Origin: Actinomycetota bacterium
Lineage (GTDB): Bacteria; Actinomycetota; Actinomycetes; Actinomycetales; Kineosporiaceae
Assembly (NCBI GenBank): GCA_030837345.1
Contig: JAUPKQ010000129.1
Coordinates: forward strand, 1 to 51,554
DNA: 51,554 nt
Direction of reading: 5' to 3'
Positions 39,883 through 48,065 of the stretch are shown here, in pieces. Position numbers and translations under genes: made by a program. The notes under the pieces are model-generated. The model was not told the DNA's origin, searched no databases, and saw nothing but the letters and a program-made list of their open reading frames with translations. The first letter of the stretch is position 1, and the number at the start of each line of letters is the position of its first letter.

Positions 39883-40723
39883 GTGACGATCCTGGCACAC
39901 CCGGCTCGATGGCTGACCGGACCGGAACCTGGACCTCCGTCAGCCATTCAGCGGGGTCCTCGTAGTTCCAGATGCCTTCCAGATAGGACTCCCGGGGATT
40001 TCCCGCTGGTTCGTACCCGTTCTCGTCGATCCACCGGAACGCTGCGGCATAGGCCTCCCTCAGTTCGCCGTAAGGTCCCTGGTGGAGCACGCACGCGGCG
40101 ACCGGGACGGGCGGAATCGTCGTGAACGTCACCGAGGGGGTGTCCACGCCGCGTTCCCGGACCGCCTCGAAGTACTCGATGTCCAAATCGCGGTCCTTGA
40201 ACTCGCCGTCGTGGTACTCGATGAAGCAGTACGGCGGATCGTCGGCGCATTCGAGGGTCGGGTTCGTTCGCAGGACCTCTCTGCCGAGGGCCGGGATCAC
40301 CTCGAAGTAGGAGTCGTAGTCGGGAACGACCATCCGGCTGGAGTAGACCAGGACACCGGGCAGGGACTTGACGACCACCTGGTACCTCATGTCGCCGTCC
40401 TCGGTCAGGGAGCGCAGATAGGAATGGATGGAGGTGAGGCGCCGCAGGGTCTTGCCCAGCTCGGCCTCCAGCTCGTTCCGGCGCTCGCGGAGCAGCCTCG
40501 CCGGATCGGACCCCTCGAGGAAGTTCCGGATCTCGGTGATCGAGAACCCGCACTGACGCAGGGACACCACCTGGTGGAGCCGGGGAAGCTGCGCGGGTTC
40601 GTAGTACCGGTACCCGGATGACGGATCGACGTACGCCGGGGTGAGGAGTCCTTGCTCCTCGTAGTGGCGGAGCGCCTTGACCGTCACCTTCGCCATCTTC
40701 GAGAACTGTCCGATCCGGTACAT
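39863..40723 (-). CDS. MerR-family activator with GyrI-like ligand domain (BmrR type)
   Basis: 286 aa. The N-terminal MerR helix-turn-helix has YRIGQFSKMAKVTVKALRHY and SGYRYYEPAQL, then a coiled-coil dimer helix (about 75-115), and a C-terminal GyrI/AraC effector-binding domain (IPPVPVAACVLHQGPYGEL). This is the multidrug-sensing BmrR/TipA layout. ATG 40723 has AGGAGCGAG about 8 nt upstream. The gene follows an ABC-2 exporter and precedes an MFS transporter, so a role as drug-induced activator of this operon is likely (inference). Confidence 0.9.
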   Translation of the reverse strand: MYRIGQFSKMAKVTVKALRHYEEQGLLTPAYVDPSSGYRYYEPAQLPRLHQVVSLRQCGFSITEIRNFLEGSDPARLLRERRNELEAELGKTLRRLTSIHSYLRSLTEDGDMRYQVVVKSLPGVLVYSSRMVVPDYDSYFEVIPALGREVLRTNPTLECADDPPYCFIEYHDGEFKDRDLDIEYFEAVRERGVDTPSVTFTTIPPVPVAACVLHQGPYGELREAYAAAFRWIDENGYEPAGNPRESYLEGIWNYEDPAEWLTEVQVPVRSAIEPGVPGSSRERREP

Positions 40724-40746
40724 CTGGCTCGCTCCTGTCGAAATAC

Positions 40747-41466
40747 TCATTCCCATCTGAAGCGGAGGACGGCGACGGTGTAGGTCACGGCTCCCAGCAC
40801 GGCGAGGATGGCCGCGGGGATGAGCATGCCGGTCCACGGCTCCCCGAGCACGACCCCTTTGAGAAGGGCGACCCCCTGCGTCGCGGGAAGGATCTGTGCG
40901 GCGAGCTGGACGGGCCGGGGGAACACCTCGAACGGGACGGCGACCCCGGACAACAGGATCATCGGGAAGTACAACCCGGCGGCGAGGGCGTTCGCGACCT
41001 TGGCGTTGGAGGCCACGCCGCCGACGAGGGTCCCGACTCCGAAGATCGCCGCCTGCACGAACAGGAACGCGATGACGAACCGGCCCGGACCTCCACTAAT
41101 CGTGACGTCGAACACGAACCGGGCGACGAGGTAGGTGGCGACGGCGGAGACGGCGACGAAACCGCAGGCGGCCAGGGCGCTCGACCCGAGCAGGGTGGCG
41201 GGGCTGGTGGGCGTGACCCGGAACCGTTTCAGGACCTTGCGGTGACGGTAGTCGGCGATGGTCAGCGGAAGCATCATCAGACCGGCGGCACAGATGCCGA
41301 AACAGACGATTCCCGCGAAATTCGCGTTCATGTCCTCGGGGTCGGAGACCCATCCGGTCACGAGGAGCACGATGACCGGAAAGATGATTCCGAAGACAAT
41401 CATGTCGACATTGCGGGTCGCTAGCCGCAGCTCGGTGACAAGCACGGTCCGGAACGTCTTCACCAC
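40747..41466 (-). CDS. ABC-2 type exporter permease
   Basis: 239 aa, six hydrophobic helices, with the ABC-2 membrane hallmark AGLYFPMILLSGVAVPFEVFP. GTG 41466 lies inside the end of the ATPase gene (7-bp overlap). Pairs with that ATPase. Confidence 0.9.
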   Translation of the reverse strand: MVKTFRTVLVTELRLATRNVDMIVFGIIFPVIVLLVTGWVSDPEDMNANFAGIVCFGICAAGLMMLPLTIADYRHRKVLKRFRVTPTSPATLLGSSALAACGFVAVSAVATYLVARFVFDVTISGGPGRFVIAFLFVQAAIFGVGTLVGGVASNAKVANALAAGLYFPMILLSGVAVPFEVFPRPVQLAAQILPATQGVALLKGVVLGEPWTGMLIPAAILAVLGAVTYTVAVLRFRWE

Positions 41467-42197
41467 GAGCCTCCCTCGTGTTCCAGGGCGTCATCCACGT
41501 AGTCGAGGAACGCTTCTTCGAGCCCCGCCGCGGATGCCTTCTCCACCAGCTCCGACGGTGTCCCCTCCACGATGATCCGGCCATGGGAGAGAATGGCGAC
41601 GCGGTCGCACAGGGTCTCGACCTCGTCCATGTAGTGCGAAGTGAGGAAGATCGTCTTTCCGTCCTCCCGCAGACCTCTGACGATCGCCCACACATGGCGG
41701 CGGGCCCGGGGGTCGAGCCCGGTCGTCAGCTCGTCGAGGAAGACCAGTTCGGGATCGGGGATCAGCGCCTGCACGATGGCGAGTCGCTGCCGCTGCCCGC
41801 CGGACAGCGCCGTCACCGGGGCGGACACCTTGTCCTTCAGCCCGAACCGGGCGAGAAGCTCCCGCCAGTCCAGCGACGTGTCGTACAGCGAACTCGTCAG
41901 GGCGCACAGCTCCCCGACGCGAATCTTGTCCTGGTACCCCATCTCCTGGAACTGGACGCCGACCCGCTCGAACAGCGTCCTCCGGTCCCGTCCGGGATCG
42001 AGCCCGAGCACCTCGACGTCCCCCGCGTCACGCTGACGGGTGCCGAGGATGCACTCGATCGTGGTGGATTTTCCTGCCCCGTTCGGCCCGAGAAGACCGA
42101 AGATCTCTCCCCTGCCGACTCGAAGGTCGACCCCGTCGACGACGGCGGTCCCGCCGTACGTCTTTCGCAGGCCCTGGACCCGCACAGCGATGGTCAT
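41460..42197 (-). CDS. ABC-2 exporter ATPase
   Basis: 245 aa: Walker [14 protein letters not shown], signature LSGGQRQRLAI, Walker B LVFLDELTTGLDP, switch His in LTSHYMDEVE. Resembles DrrA/CcmA-type drug-export ATPases. ATG 42197 has GGAGGTG 7 nt upstream, the best ribosome site of the operon, marking this as the first gene: ATPase, permease, MerR, MFS. Confidence 0.93.
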   Translation of the reverse strand: MTIAVRVQGLRKTYGGTAVVDGVDLRVGRGEIFGLLGPNGAGKSTTIECILGTRQRDAGDVEVLGLDPGRDRRTLFERVGVQFQEMGYQDKIRVGELCALTSSLYDTSLDWRELLARFGLKDKVSAPVTALSGGQRQRLAIVQALIPDPELVFLDELTTGLDPRARRHVWAIVRGLREDGKTIFLTSHYMDEVETLCDRVAILSHGRIIVEGTPSELVEKASAAGLEEAFLDYVDDALEHEGGSW

Positions 42198-42307
42198 GTT
42201 TCGCACCTCCGCCAAGAACGGTGCAGTCTCCCCCACGGGGAGAGTCAATTCCGCAGCTCTCTGGCCGGTCACCCCTCCTTACCCGGAGTGATCGCTACCC
42301 TGTCCGC

Positions 42308-42553
42308 ATGGTGCAGGACGAGAACCGTCTGGCGGAGTTGGTGATCAGGCCTGCCTCGCCGTCCGACCACGAGCGCATCGCGGGCGTCGTCGACGAGTGG
42401 TGGGGCCGGCCGGTTAGCGGCGCGGTGCCCCGGCTGTTCCTGGAGCACTTCTTCGCCACCAGCCGGATCGCCGAACGGGACGGCTCGTCTGGGAGCCCCG
42501 ACCCCAGGCTTCACGCCTCCACGGCTGGGGCAGAACCTGTCGTGGGGACGTGA
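42308..42553 (+). pseudogene. Truncated GNAT acetyltransferase remnant
   Basis: 81 residues. The N-terminus (LVIRPASPSDHERIAGVVDEWWGRPV, split by me as LVIRPASPSDHE and VVDEWWGRPV, then PRLFLEHFFATS) matches the start of a GNAT domain whose usual length is about 150 aa. It stops before the acetyl-CoA-binding motif, and the tail SGSPDPRLHASTAGAEPV is unrelated. Likely a deletion or insertion scar. Confidence 0.5.
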
Positions 42554-42573
42554 CCTAGGACGTGGTCGTCCCC
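42544..42573. terminator. Possible hairpin between GNAT remnant and ABC-F gene
   Basis: GGGGACG (42544-42550) pairs with CGTCCCC (42567-42573) in the space between convergent genes. Weak evidence only. Confidence 0.35.
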
Positions 42574-42589
42574 CGGACGGCGTGGCCGC

Positions 42590-44284
42590 TCACCTCACGG
42601 TGTGGTCTCCGTTCGTGATCTCCAGGCGGGGCCAGCCGGCGAGGTCCCGCAGCAACTGACGGTCGTGCGTCGCGACGACGACGGCGGCGCTCGTCGTCCG
42701 GATCGCCTCGGTCACCTCGTCGACAAGCGCCGACGACAGATGGTTCGTCGGCTCGTCCAACATGATTAACCCGGGTCGCAGCGCCAGCGCCAATGCCAGG
42801 TCGAGGCGGCGTTGCTGTCCCTGTGACAGGCGCCCGACTGGCGTGCGCATCGCCTCCGGATCCAGCAGACCGAGCGTTCCGAGCCCGGCGGCGTCCGCCT
42901 CACGGAGCACCCCACCGGTCACCAGCTGTCCCGTTCGGCGGGCATACACCTCGTGAGCGGTGAGCGAGGGCTCCTGCCCGGCGGTCTCCTGACCGACGAG
43001 AGCCACCCGCGCGTCCGGCGCCGTCCAGACGTGACCGCTGGTCGGCGGCAGCACACCCGCGAGGACGGCGAGCAGCGTGGACTTCCCCGCGCCGTTCGGC
43101 CCGACGACGAGCAGCCGCTCCCCACCGTCGAGGACGAGGTCGACCGGCCCTCCCAGTCGTCCGGCGACGGCGACGCCGTGCGCCCGCACCTGCGGTGCCC
43201 CGGGCCGAACCCGAAGATCCGGCCACATGTGGGCCGGCAACGGCCGGGGGATGTCGATCCGGTGCGCTTCCAGGGCCTCCCTCTCCCGGTTCAGGGCCTG
43301 GACGACGCCCGGGGCCCGGGACTGACGCTGGTGCCTCCCCGTTCCCTTGTCCGGCCGCCACCCCGTCGAGAGCCGGTCCCGCGCCTTCGACACCGCGTCC
43401 TGCAGCCGCCGGTGCTCGGTCTGCTGCTCGGCGAAATCCTGCTCCCAGCGCTCGCGCTCGCGGTGCCGGGCCTCCCGCCAGGCGTCGTAGCCGCCCGCGT
43501 ACAGGCGGGGCTTCCCGTCGACGGTCGGGTCGAGGTCGAGGAACCGGTCGGCGACGTCGCGCAGCAGCGCCCGGTCGTGGCTGACGACGGCGAGCCCGCC
43601 GTCGTGCTCCCGCAACCGGCGGGTGAGGAAACCCAGCCCGTCGGCGTCGAGATGGTTGGTCGGTTCGTCGAGCAACAGGATGTCGTGCCGCGCCCCGAGC
43701 AGGCACGCCAGCCGTACCCGGTAGCGCTGGCCCACCGAGAGGGTCGCCAGGGGACGCTCCCGCTCGGTGCAGGCGCCGAGGGCTTCCAGCGCGACGTCGA
43801 CGCGCCGCTCGGCGTCCCAGGCGTCGAGTCTCGTCGCGGCGTCGAGGGCCGCGGAGTAGCGGTCGCCAGCGTCTGGGTCGCCGTCGGTCAGGGCGAGCGT
43901 CGCGTCGTCCAGGGCCTGCAAAGCCGCCAAGGACGGCGCCAGCGCCTTCGACGTCAGGGTGCCGACGGTGTCGCCGTCCCGCACGGACAGCTCCTGGCGG
44001 GCCAGGCCGATCGTGCCCGCCCGGTGCACGGTGCCCCTGTCGGGGGCGAGCAGCCCGGCGAGGACGAGCAACAGAGTGGTCTTCCCCCGCCCGTTCTCGC
44101 CGACGACGGCGACCCGGGACCGCCCGGAGACGGTGACCGAGGCATCGGTGAGGACGCGTCGCGACCCGCGCGTCACAAAGACGCCGACGGCGCGGACGTG
44201 GGCGCTGTCACCCGCCTCGATGGGGGCGGACAGGGTTTTGGAGGGGGTTTCGGAGGGGGCTTCTGATGGTGAGAAGGAGTTCAC
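42590..44284 (-). CDS. ABC-F ATPase, antibiotic-resistance type (ribosome protection)
   Basis: 564 aa with two ATPase domains and no membrane segment: Walker [10 protein letters not shown] and GPNGAGKST, signatures [12 protein letters not shown] and [12 protein letters not shown], Walker [15 protein letters not shown] and [12 protein letters not shown]. The linker between the domains (about 255-330) is charged and helical ([19 protein letters not shown]), as in ABC-F proteins that free stalled or drug-bound ribosomes. GTG 44284 has GGAG upstream. The N-terminal 25 residues are Ser/Pro-rich. A leader ORF at 44434-44381 suggests translation-coupled control. Confidence 0.9.
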   Translation of the reverse strand: MNSFSPSEAPSETPSKTLSAPIEAGDSAHVRAVGVFVTRGSRRVLTDASVTVSGRSRVAVVGENGRGKTTLLLVLAGLLAPDRGTVHRAGTIGLARQELSVRDGDTVGTLTSKALAPSLAALQALDDATLALTDGDPDAGDRYSAALDAATRLDAWDAERRVDVALEALGACTERERPLATLSVGQRYRVRLACLLGARHDILLLDEPTNHLDADGLGFLTRRLREHDGGLAVVSHDRALLRDVADRFLDLDPTVDGKPRLYAGGYDAWREARHRERERWEQDFAEQQTEHRRLQDAVSKARDRLSTGWRPDKGTGRHQRQSRAPGVVQALNREREALEAHRIDIPRPLPAHMWPDLRVRPGAPQVRAHGVAVAGRLGGPVDLVLDGGERLLVVGPNGAGKSTLLAVLAGVLPPTSGHVWTAPDARVALVGQETAGQEPSLTAHEVYARRTGQLVTGGVLREADAAGLGTLGLLDPEAMRTPVGRLSQGQQRRLDLALALALRPGLIMLDEPTNHLSSALVDEVTEAIRTTSAAVVVATHDRQLLRDLAGWPRLEITNGDHTVR

Positions 44285-44380
44285 AACGGCTCCGCGGCTC
44301 GCAGGTGAGCCGGGCAGCGTCGAACGGCCGCCCGGCGGGACCGGGACGGCGTACGCGGATCCGTGAGAGGGGCGCCGCCG

Positions 44381-44434
44381 TCAGCGGGCGGAGCGGAGCC
44401 TCTGCGACCAGATCGGCCAGCAACATCGAGCCAT
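44381..44434 (-). CDS. 17-aa Cys/Trp/Arg-rich leader peptide of the ABC-F gene
   Basis: ATG 44434 to TGA gives MARCCWPIWSQRLRSAR, 97 bp upstream of the ABC-F start on the same strand. TAGCGT, 7 nt before its ATG, could be a -10 box, making the transcript nearly leaderless. The stretch between this ORF and the ABC-F start is GC-rich and can form several competing stems. A short ORF before a ribosome-protection ATPase fits ribosome-stalling attenuation (family knowledge; inference here). Too short to be certain by itself. Confidence 0.55.
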   Translation of the reverse strand: MARCCWPIWSQRLRSAR

Positions 44435-44620
44435 GCCGAGCACGCTAGCAGCTGGTGCCGCAGCGGCTGGTTCCTCACAGCGGGGTGACGCCGGAGGGGT
44501 GGTCGCCGCGGTTCGCCAGGACCGTCAGCGTGTTCCAGGATGTCTGGCATCTCACTGGGATGTCGGTGTGATGAGCCGATTCCCCTTCACAAGAGTACGG
44601 ATATAGGTGACAATGTCGGG

Positions 44621-44869
44621 ATGTCTGACGGTTTGGCATTCGCACTTGCTCGGGGGATCAGAGCCGAGCGTCGTCGTCTGGGGCTTACGCAGGAGCAGCT
44701 CGCGGAGCTCCTGGGCTGGAAGCGCACAACGGAAGGAGCGGTCGAGACCATGGTCCGCAGCGTCTACGCTCATGAGCTGTCGGAGATCTGCCGGGCCCTG
44801 GGGGTGACACTGGACCAGCTCCTCGCCCGCGCTCCTCACGAGGACCGCCGCGATCTCGGGCTGTCCTGA
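44621..44869 (+). CDS. Small XRE-family DNA-binding protein
   Basis: 82 aa from ATG 44621, with a weak AGGTGA site 10 nt upstream. The helix-turn-helix is LGLTQEQLAELLGWKRTTEGAVETM, here given in two pieces: RRLGLTQEQLAELLGW and SEICRALGVTLDQLL, which flank an insertion after the first helices. Divergent from the ABC-F gene and convergent with rpoN. It marks the start of the sigma-54 region and may regulate it or itself. GACA/TGTC half-sites overlap its start (44609-44625). Confidence 0.75.
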   Translation: MSDGLAFALARGIRAERRRLGLTQEQLAELLGWKRTTEGAVETMVRSVYAHELSEICRALGVTLDQLLARAPHEDRRDLGLS

Positions 44870-44886
44870 CAGGCAGCTCGTTCAGA

Positions 44887-46170
44887 TCAGGACGTGAGCG
44901 CGTGACGGTACTTCGTGACAGTCCTCCGAGCGACGTGAATACCACGGGCCGTGAGGATTTCGGCGACCGCGCGATCGCTCGGTCTGGGCGTGCGGCCGAT
45001 CAGCTCAGCAACGGCTTGCCTGAGGTCGCTGCCGGTGCCGAAGAGCCGTTGCAGGGGGACGACGGTCCCGTCGACGAGCCGAGCCGTGCGGTGCCGTACC
45101 GCCCGGCTGATGGTCGACTCGTGAACGTCGAGCCTCGCTGCTGCCGTGCGCTGGGTGAACGCTCCGAACGTCAAGGCCCCTGTCAGCAACGGTTCTGCGT
45201 GTTCTAGTGCCAGCAGGTCGGCGAGCCCGGTCATCAGTGCCCACCGTCGATGGACGGCGCGCATCAGGGTCCGGGCCTCCCGAAGGTGCTTCCGCGCCTG
45301 CTCCAGCTGCGCGGCCTGTCCGGGGTCCGCCGTCCGTCCTGCCTGCCGCAGCGCGTCGCGGTATCCGTCGTCGAGGTCGACGACCCAGCGCTCGCTCTCC
45401 GGGACGATGGCTTCCACGAGGTCGCCGCAGCGCTCGAACAGCACATCGGGCGGCGTTCTCAGGGTTGGCGTGGTGTCAGCATCGACGATTCCCGGGTAAG
45501 GGCGCAACAGGCGGCTCAACCGAGTCAACAAGGCGGTGACCTGCTCGACGGTACAACCGAGCAGCGGAGCGACGGCACCGGCTCCTGAGGTCTCCAGCAC
45601 GTCGGAATGAAGAGAGAGAATCTCCCGGGCCAGGGCCCGTTCTCCCTCGGACAGCGGGGCCGTCTCAAGCTGTAGCAGGAGGCTTTCCCGAGCCGTAGCC
45701 GCCCCGATACCGGGGGGTCCCACCTCGCGCAGGGCGGCCAGGACTGTCGAGCTGATCTCGGGAGGAATGCCGGTGAGGTCCGCTGGATCGATGAAACCGT
45801 GCTCGTCGAGCGCAGAGAGTACCGTCGCCGCGACCCCGGACAACGATGCCGGGAGCAGCGCGGACAGCTCTTGTTCCAGGCATTCCCACGCCGAGGTGAC
45901 CGTCGCCGGTTCCGGGCTCAGTCGTGGATCTCCGGTCGACGGCGAACCTGTCGTCCCGCAGGCGCATCCGGAACCGGACGTCGTGCGCCCGCACCGGCTG
46001 CAGGACGGCAATGCCTTGGCTACGAGGGCGGGATTGCGGATCGAAGCGGTCTCGAGCTCGGCCTCGAAGTCGTGCTGGGGCAGCGCGAGCAGTTCGACGC
46101 CCATCACCAGGGCGGTGCAGACCTCGACGCGGAGCGAAGTCTGGAGACCCGGTGCGACGTCCCCGCTCAC
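44887..46170 (-). CDS. rpoN: RNA polymerase sigma-54 factor RpoN (divergent)
   Basis: 427 aa, alternative sigma factor that needs an ATP-driven activator and reads -24/-12 promoters. Region I (about 12-50: LVMGVELLALPQHDFEAELE, NPALV) matches the activator-contact region. The core-binding domain has LDEHGFID and LREVGPPGIGAATARESLLLQLE in shortened form GPPGIGA, ESLLLQL. The helix-turn-helix is RLDVHESTISRAVRH (346-360), and the RpoN box is ARRTVTKYRH (414-423), one change from ARRTVAKYR. Region II is replaced by a Cys cluster (C57, C60, C69, C71), unlike classical RpoN. The GTG start overlaps the activator stop by 4 bp (GTGA). Sigma-54 is generally absent from Actinobacteria, so this is unusual. 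Confidence 0.93.
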   Translation of the reverse strand: MSGDVAPGLQTSLRVEVCTALVMGVELLALPQHDFEAELETASIRNPALVAKALPSCSRCGRTTSGSGCACGTTGSPSTGDPRLSPEPATVTSAWECLEQELSALLPASLSGVAATVLSALDEHGFIDPADLTGIPPEISSTVLAALREVGPPGIGAATARESLLLQLETAPLSEGERALAREILSLHSDVLETSGAGAVAPLLGCTVEQVTALLTRLSRLLRPYPGIVDADTTPTLRTPPDVLFERCGDLVEAIVPESERWVVDLDDGYRDALRQAGRTADPGQAAQLEQARKHLREARTLMRAVHRRWALMTGLADLLALEHAEPLLTGALTFGAFTQRTAAARLDVHESTISRAVRHRTARLVDGTVVPLQRLFGTGSDLRQAVAELIGRTPRPSDRAVAEILTARGIHVARRTVTKYRHALTS

Positions 46171-47582
46171 GTGACCATCTCCCCGACCGGGGCATCCGGG
46201 CGTAACGTCCTGGTGCGTTCCGGGGAGCTAGTGATCACGATCGTATCCGCGCGGCGCATCTGCAAGGCCCGTGCCGTGACCCCCAGCCGTCGCGCAGCCC
46301 GGCTCATCTGACCGCCGGACTCGGTGAGGGCGATCTCGACGGCGAGATCGGCGACCGTCGATTTGAGGGTCCGCAGGTTCAGGCCCTCGTCGAGGGCGGC
46401 CCGGACCGCCGTGCGCAGGCAGTCTCCCGGGACCGGTGACTGGCTCCGCCCAGGACGTTCCGCCTCGGGGATCATTCCGACCGTGATGGGACCGTTGCCC
46501 ACGTGGCGTACGGCGATCTGGGTCACCAGTTGTCGAAGCTCCCGGACATTGCCGGGATACCGCCGGTTCCGCAGAAAGGCCTCAACCGCTGGCTCCAGCG
46601 GCGGTGCCTGCTCGCCGAAGATCTGTCGCAGGAAGTGATGGGCCAGCGCGGGGATGTCCGACCGGCGTTCCGAGAGCGTCGGCAGGTGGACCGTGACTGC
46701 CGACAACCTGGACCTCAGATCTCGCCGGAACTGCCCGAGGCACTCCAACTCGTCGAGGTCCCGGTTCGTCGCGCAGACCAGACGGAAGTCGGTCTTCTGC
46801 CATCGTGACGAGCCCAAGGGCTTGAAGGTCCCTTCCTGCAGGACGCGAAGGAGCTCAGGCTGGAGCCCTGGAGGTAGCTCCCCGATCTCGTCCAGGAAGA
46901 GGACTCCTTTGTCGGCCTCCGCGAAAGCGCCGACGCGAGCGGTGTGGGCTCCGGTGAAGGCTCCTCGTTCATGGCCGAAGAGCTCCGGTGCGGACAGGGT
47001 GGCGACGATGGTGGAACAGTCGACGACGACGAAAGGACCTCGTGCGCGTTGCGGATCGAGGGCGTGAACCAACCTGGCGGCCAGCTCCTTCCCGGTACCG
47101 CTCTCCCCGCAGACGAGCACGGAAGCATCGGAGAACTGCGAGATCTCCACCAGGTTGTTCACCACCCGCCGCCAGGCCGGACTGTCCCCGATCAACCTCG
47201 TCGTCACGGGAGCGGACCTGGCCAACCGATCGACGAGATACCAGCGGCGCAACCGGGCGATGACGTCGGGGATGCTCTCCTGAACGTCAGCGACGTTCAG
47301 GACCTCTGTCGCTCCCGCATCCAGGAGACGCCACGGGTCGTCCAGACGTGAGGGCGCGACAACCACGATCAGCCTGCGGTTCCCCTCCTCGGACAGCTGG
47401 TTGATGACCTCCGGTGAGCAGGTCTCGGCCGAGCCGATGAGGACGCCTGGCGCATCGCCTTCCGAACAGATGCCGATGCCGGCCTGGGCCAGGGCAGAGG
47501 AGGCGGCTCTCGCCGTGTCATCGGCGCGCGGAGCGGTGACCCAGACTCGGATTCCTTGACTCTCACTCACGTCCTGGTGCAT
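46167..47582 (-). CDS. Sigma-54 enhancer-binding activator with phospho-acceptor-less receiver-like domain
   Basis: 471 aa. The N-terminal domain (about 10-118) looks receiver-like (VLIGSAETC, LIVVVAPS, LLDAGATEVLN), but no acceptor Asp stands where expected. The AAA+ domain has Walker A GESGTGKE (159-166), the sigma-54-contact loop GAFTGA (207-212), Walker B VLFLDE (227-232), the Arg-finger region FRRDLRSRL and sensor II RYPGNVREL (341-349). The C-terminal Fis-type helix-turn-helix (MSRAARRLGVTARALQMRR) binds enhancers. ATG 47582 is the likely start; its ribosome site is weak. Cotranscribed with rpoN and divergent from the target operon at 48114. Confidence 0.93.
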   Translation of the reverse strand: MHQDVSESQGIRVWVTAPRADDTARAASSALAQAGIGICSEGDAPGVLIGSAETCSPEVINQLSEEGNRRLIVVVAPSRLDDPWRLLDAGATEVLNVADVQESIPDVIARLRRWYLVDRLARSAPVTTRLIGDSPAWRRVVNNLVEISQFSDASVLVCGESGTGKELAARLVHALDPQRARGPFVVVDCSTIVATLSAPELFGHERGAFTGAHTARVGAFAEADKGVLFLDEIGELPPGLQPELLRVLQEGTFKPLGSSRWQKTDFRLVCATNRDLDELECLGQFRRDLRSRLSAVTVHLPTLSERRSDIPALAHHFLRQIFGEQAPPLEPAVEAFLRNRRYPGNVRELRQLVTQIAVRHVGNGPITVGMIPEAERPGRSQSPVPGDCLRTAVRAALDEGLNLRTLKSTVADLAVEIALTESGGQMSRAARRLGVTARALQMRRADTIVITSSPERTRTLRPDAPVGEMVT

Positions 47583-47809
47583 TGATCCGCACTTTCATGG
47601 AGATTGTCGAGAATACTGTCGCCGCTCGTTGTTCCGGGTGTGGCGCAATGAAATGAGTGATCGGGGTGAGGCCACCGGTGGAGCAGCCGGTGCGTGCCGC
47701 GTGAACAATTCAGACGCGCAGGCTCCTGGTCGGGAGCAATGGCCATCGAGGAGCACAAAAGGGTGGATTTCAATTCTGCTCACTTCGCCGAAACTACCGT
47801 CTCCCAGCG

Positions 47810-47819
47810 AGTGATCACT
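47810..47819. promoter_or_regulatory. 10-bp palindrome AGTGATCACT
   Basis: Perfectly self-complementary. The half AGTGATC recurs at 47656-47662, nearer the activator gene. Candidate enhancer or regulator site. Confidence 0.4.
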
Positions 47820-47932
47820 TAATGTTATACCGCTCCTGTCGGTCGGATAGCTATCCCGGCGAGTCTGGCAAGCCCTGCTCAGATCGGCGGAATGAGGGCG
47901 ATCTTCATCAGAACCACGGCTTACAGGGGACA

Positions 47933-47954
47933 GATCTTGATCACAGTCAAGGTC
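47933..47954. promoter_or_regulatory. Candidate enhancer (UAS) for the sigma-54 activator
   Basis: GATCTTGA and TCAAGGTC flank six bases and pair at 7 of 8 positions. The dyad lies about 120-140 bp upstream of the expected transcription start at about 48076, the usual distance for an enhancer-binding protein site. Confidence 0.5.
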
Positions 47955-48049
47955 GTGCGGGGTGACCGGCACCGAAGCTGGCTTCCTTCCGGCGAACACC
48001 GGTTCGTCGTACTGAGCCCGTTCTCCCAGGTCACGACGACCTATTCGGA

Positions 48050-48065
48050 TGGCATGCGACTTGCA
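48050..48065 (+). promoter_or_regulatory. Sigma-54 -24/-12 promoter
   Basis: TGGCATGCGACTTGCA matches the consensus TGGCACG-N4-TTGC(A/T) with the GG (48051-48052) and GC (48063-48064) at exactly the required spacing and only one mismatch (T for C) in the conserved -24 block. Predicted start near 48076, about 38 nt before the ATG at 48114. Confidence 0.85.

Noticed and set aside
47866-47880. Second sigma-54-like promoter TGGCAAGCCCTGC
   Set aside because: GG to GC spacing is two bases too short; sigma-54 spacing is strict.
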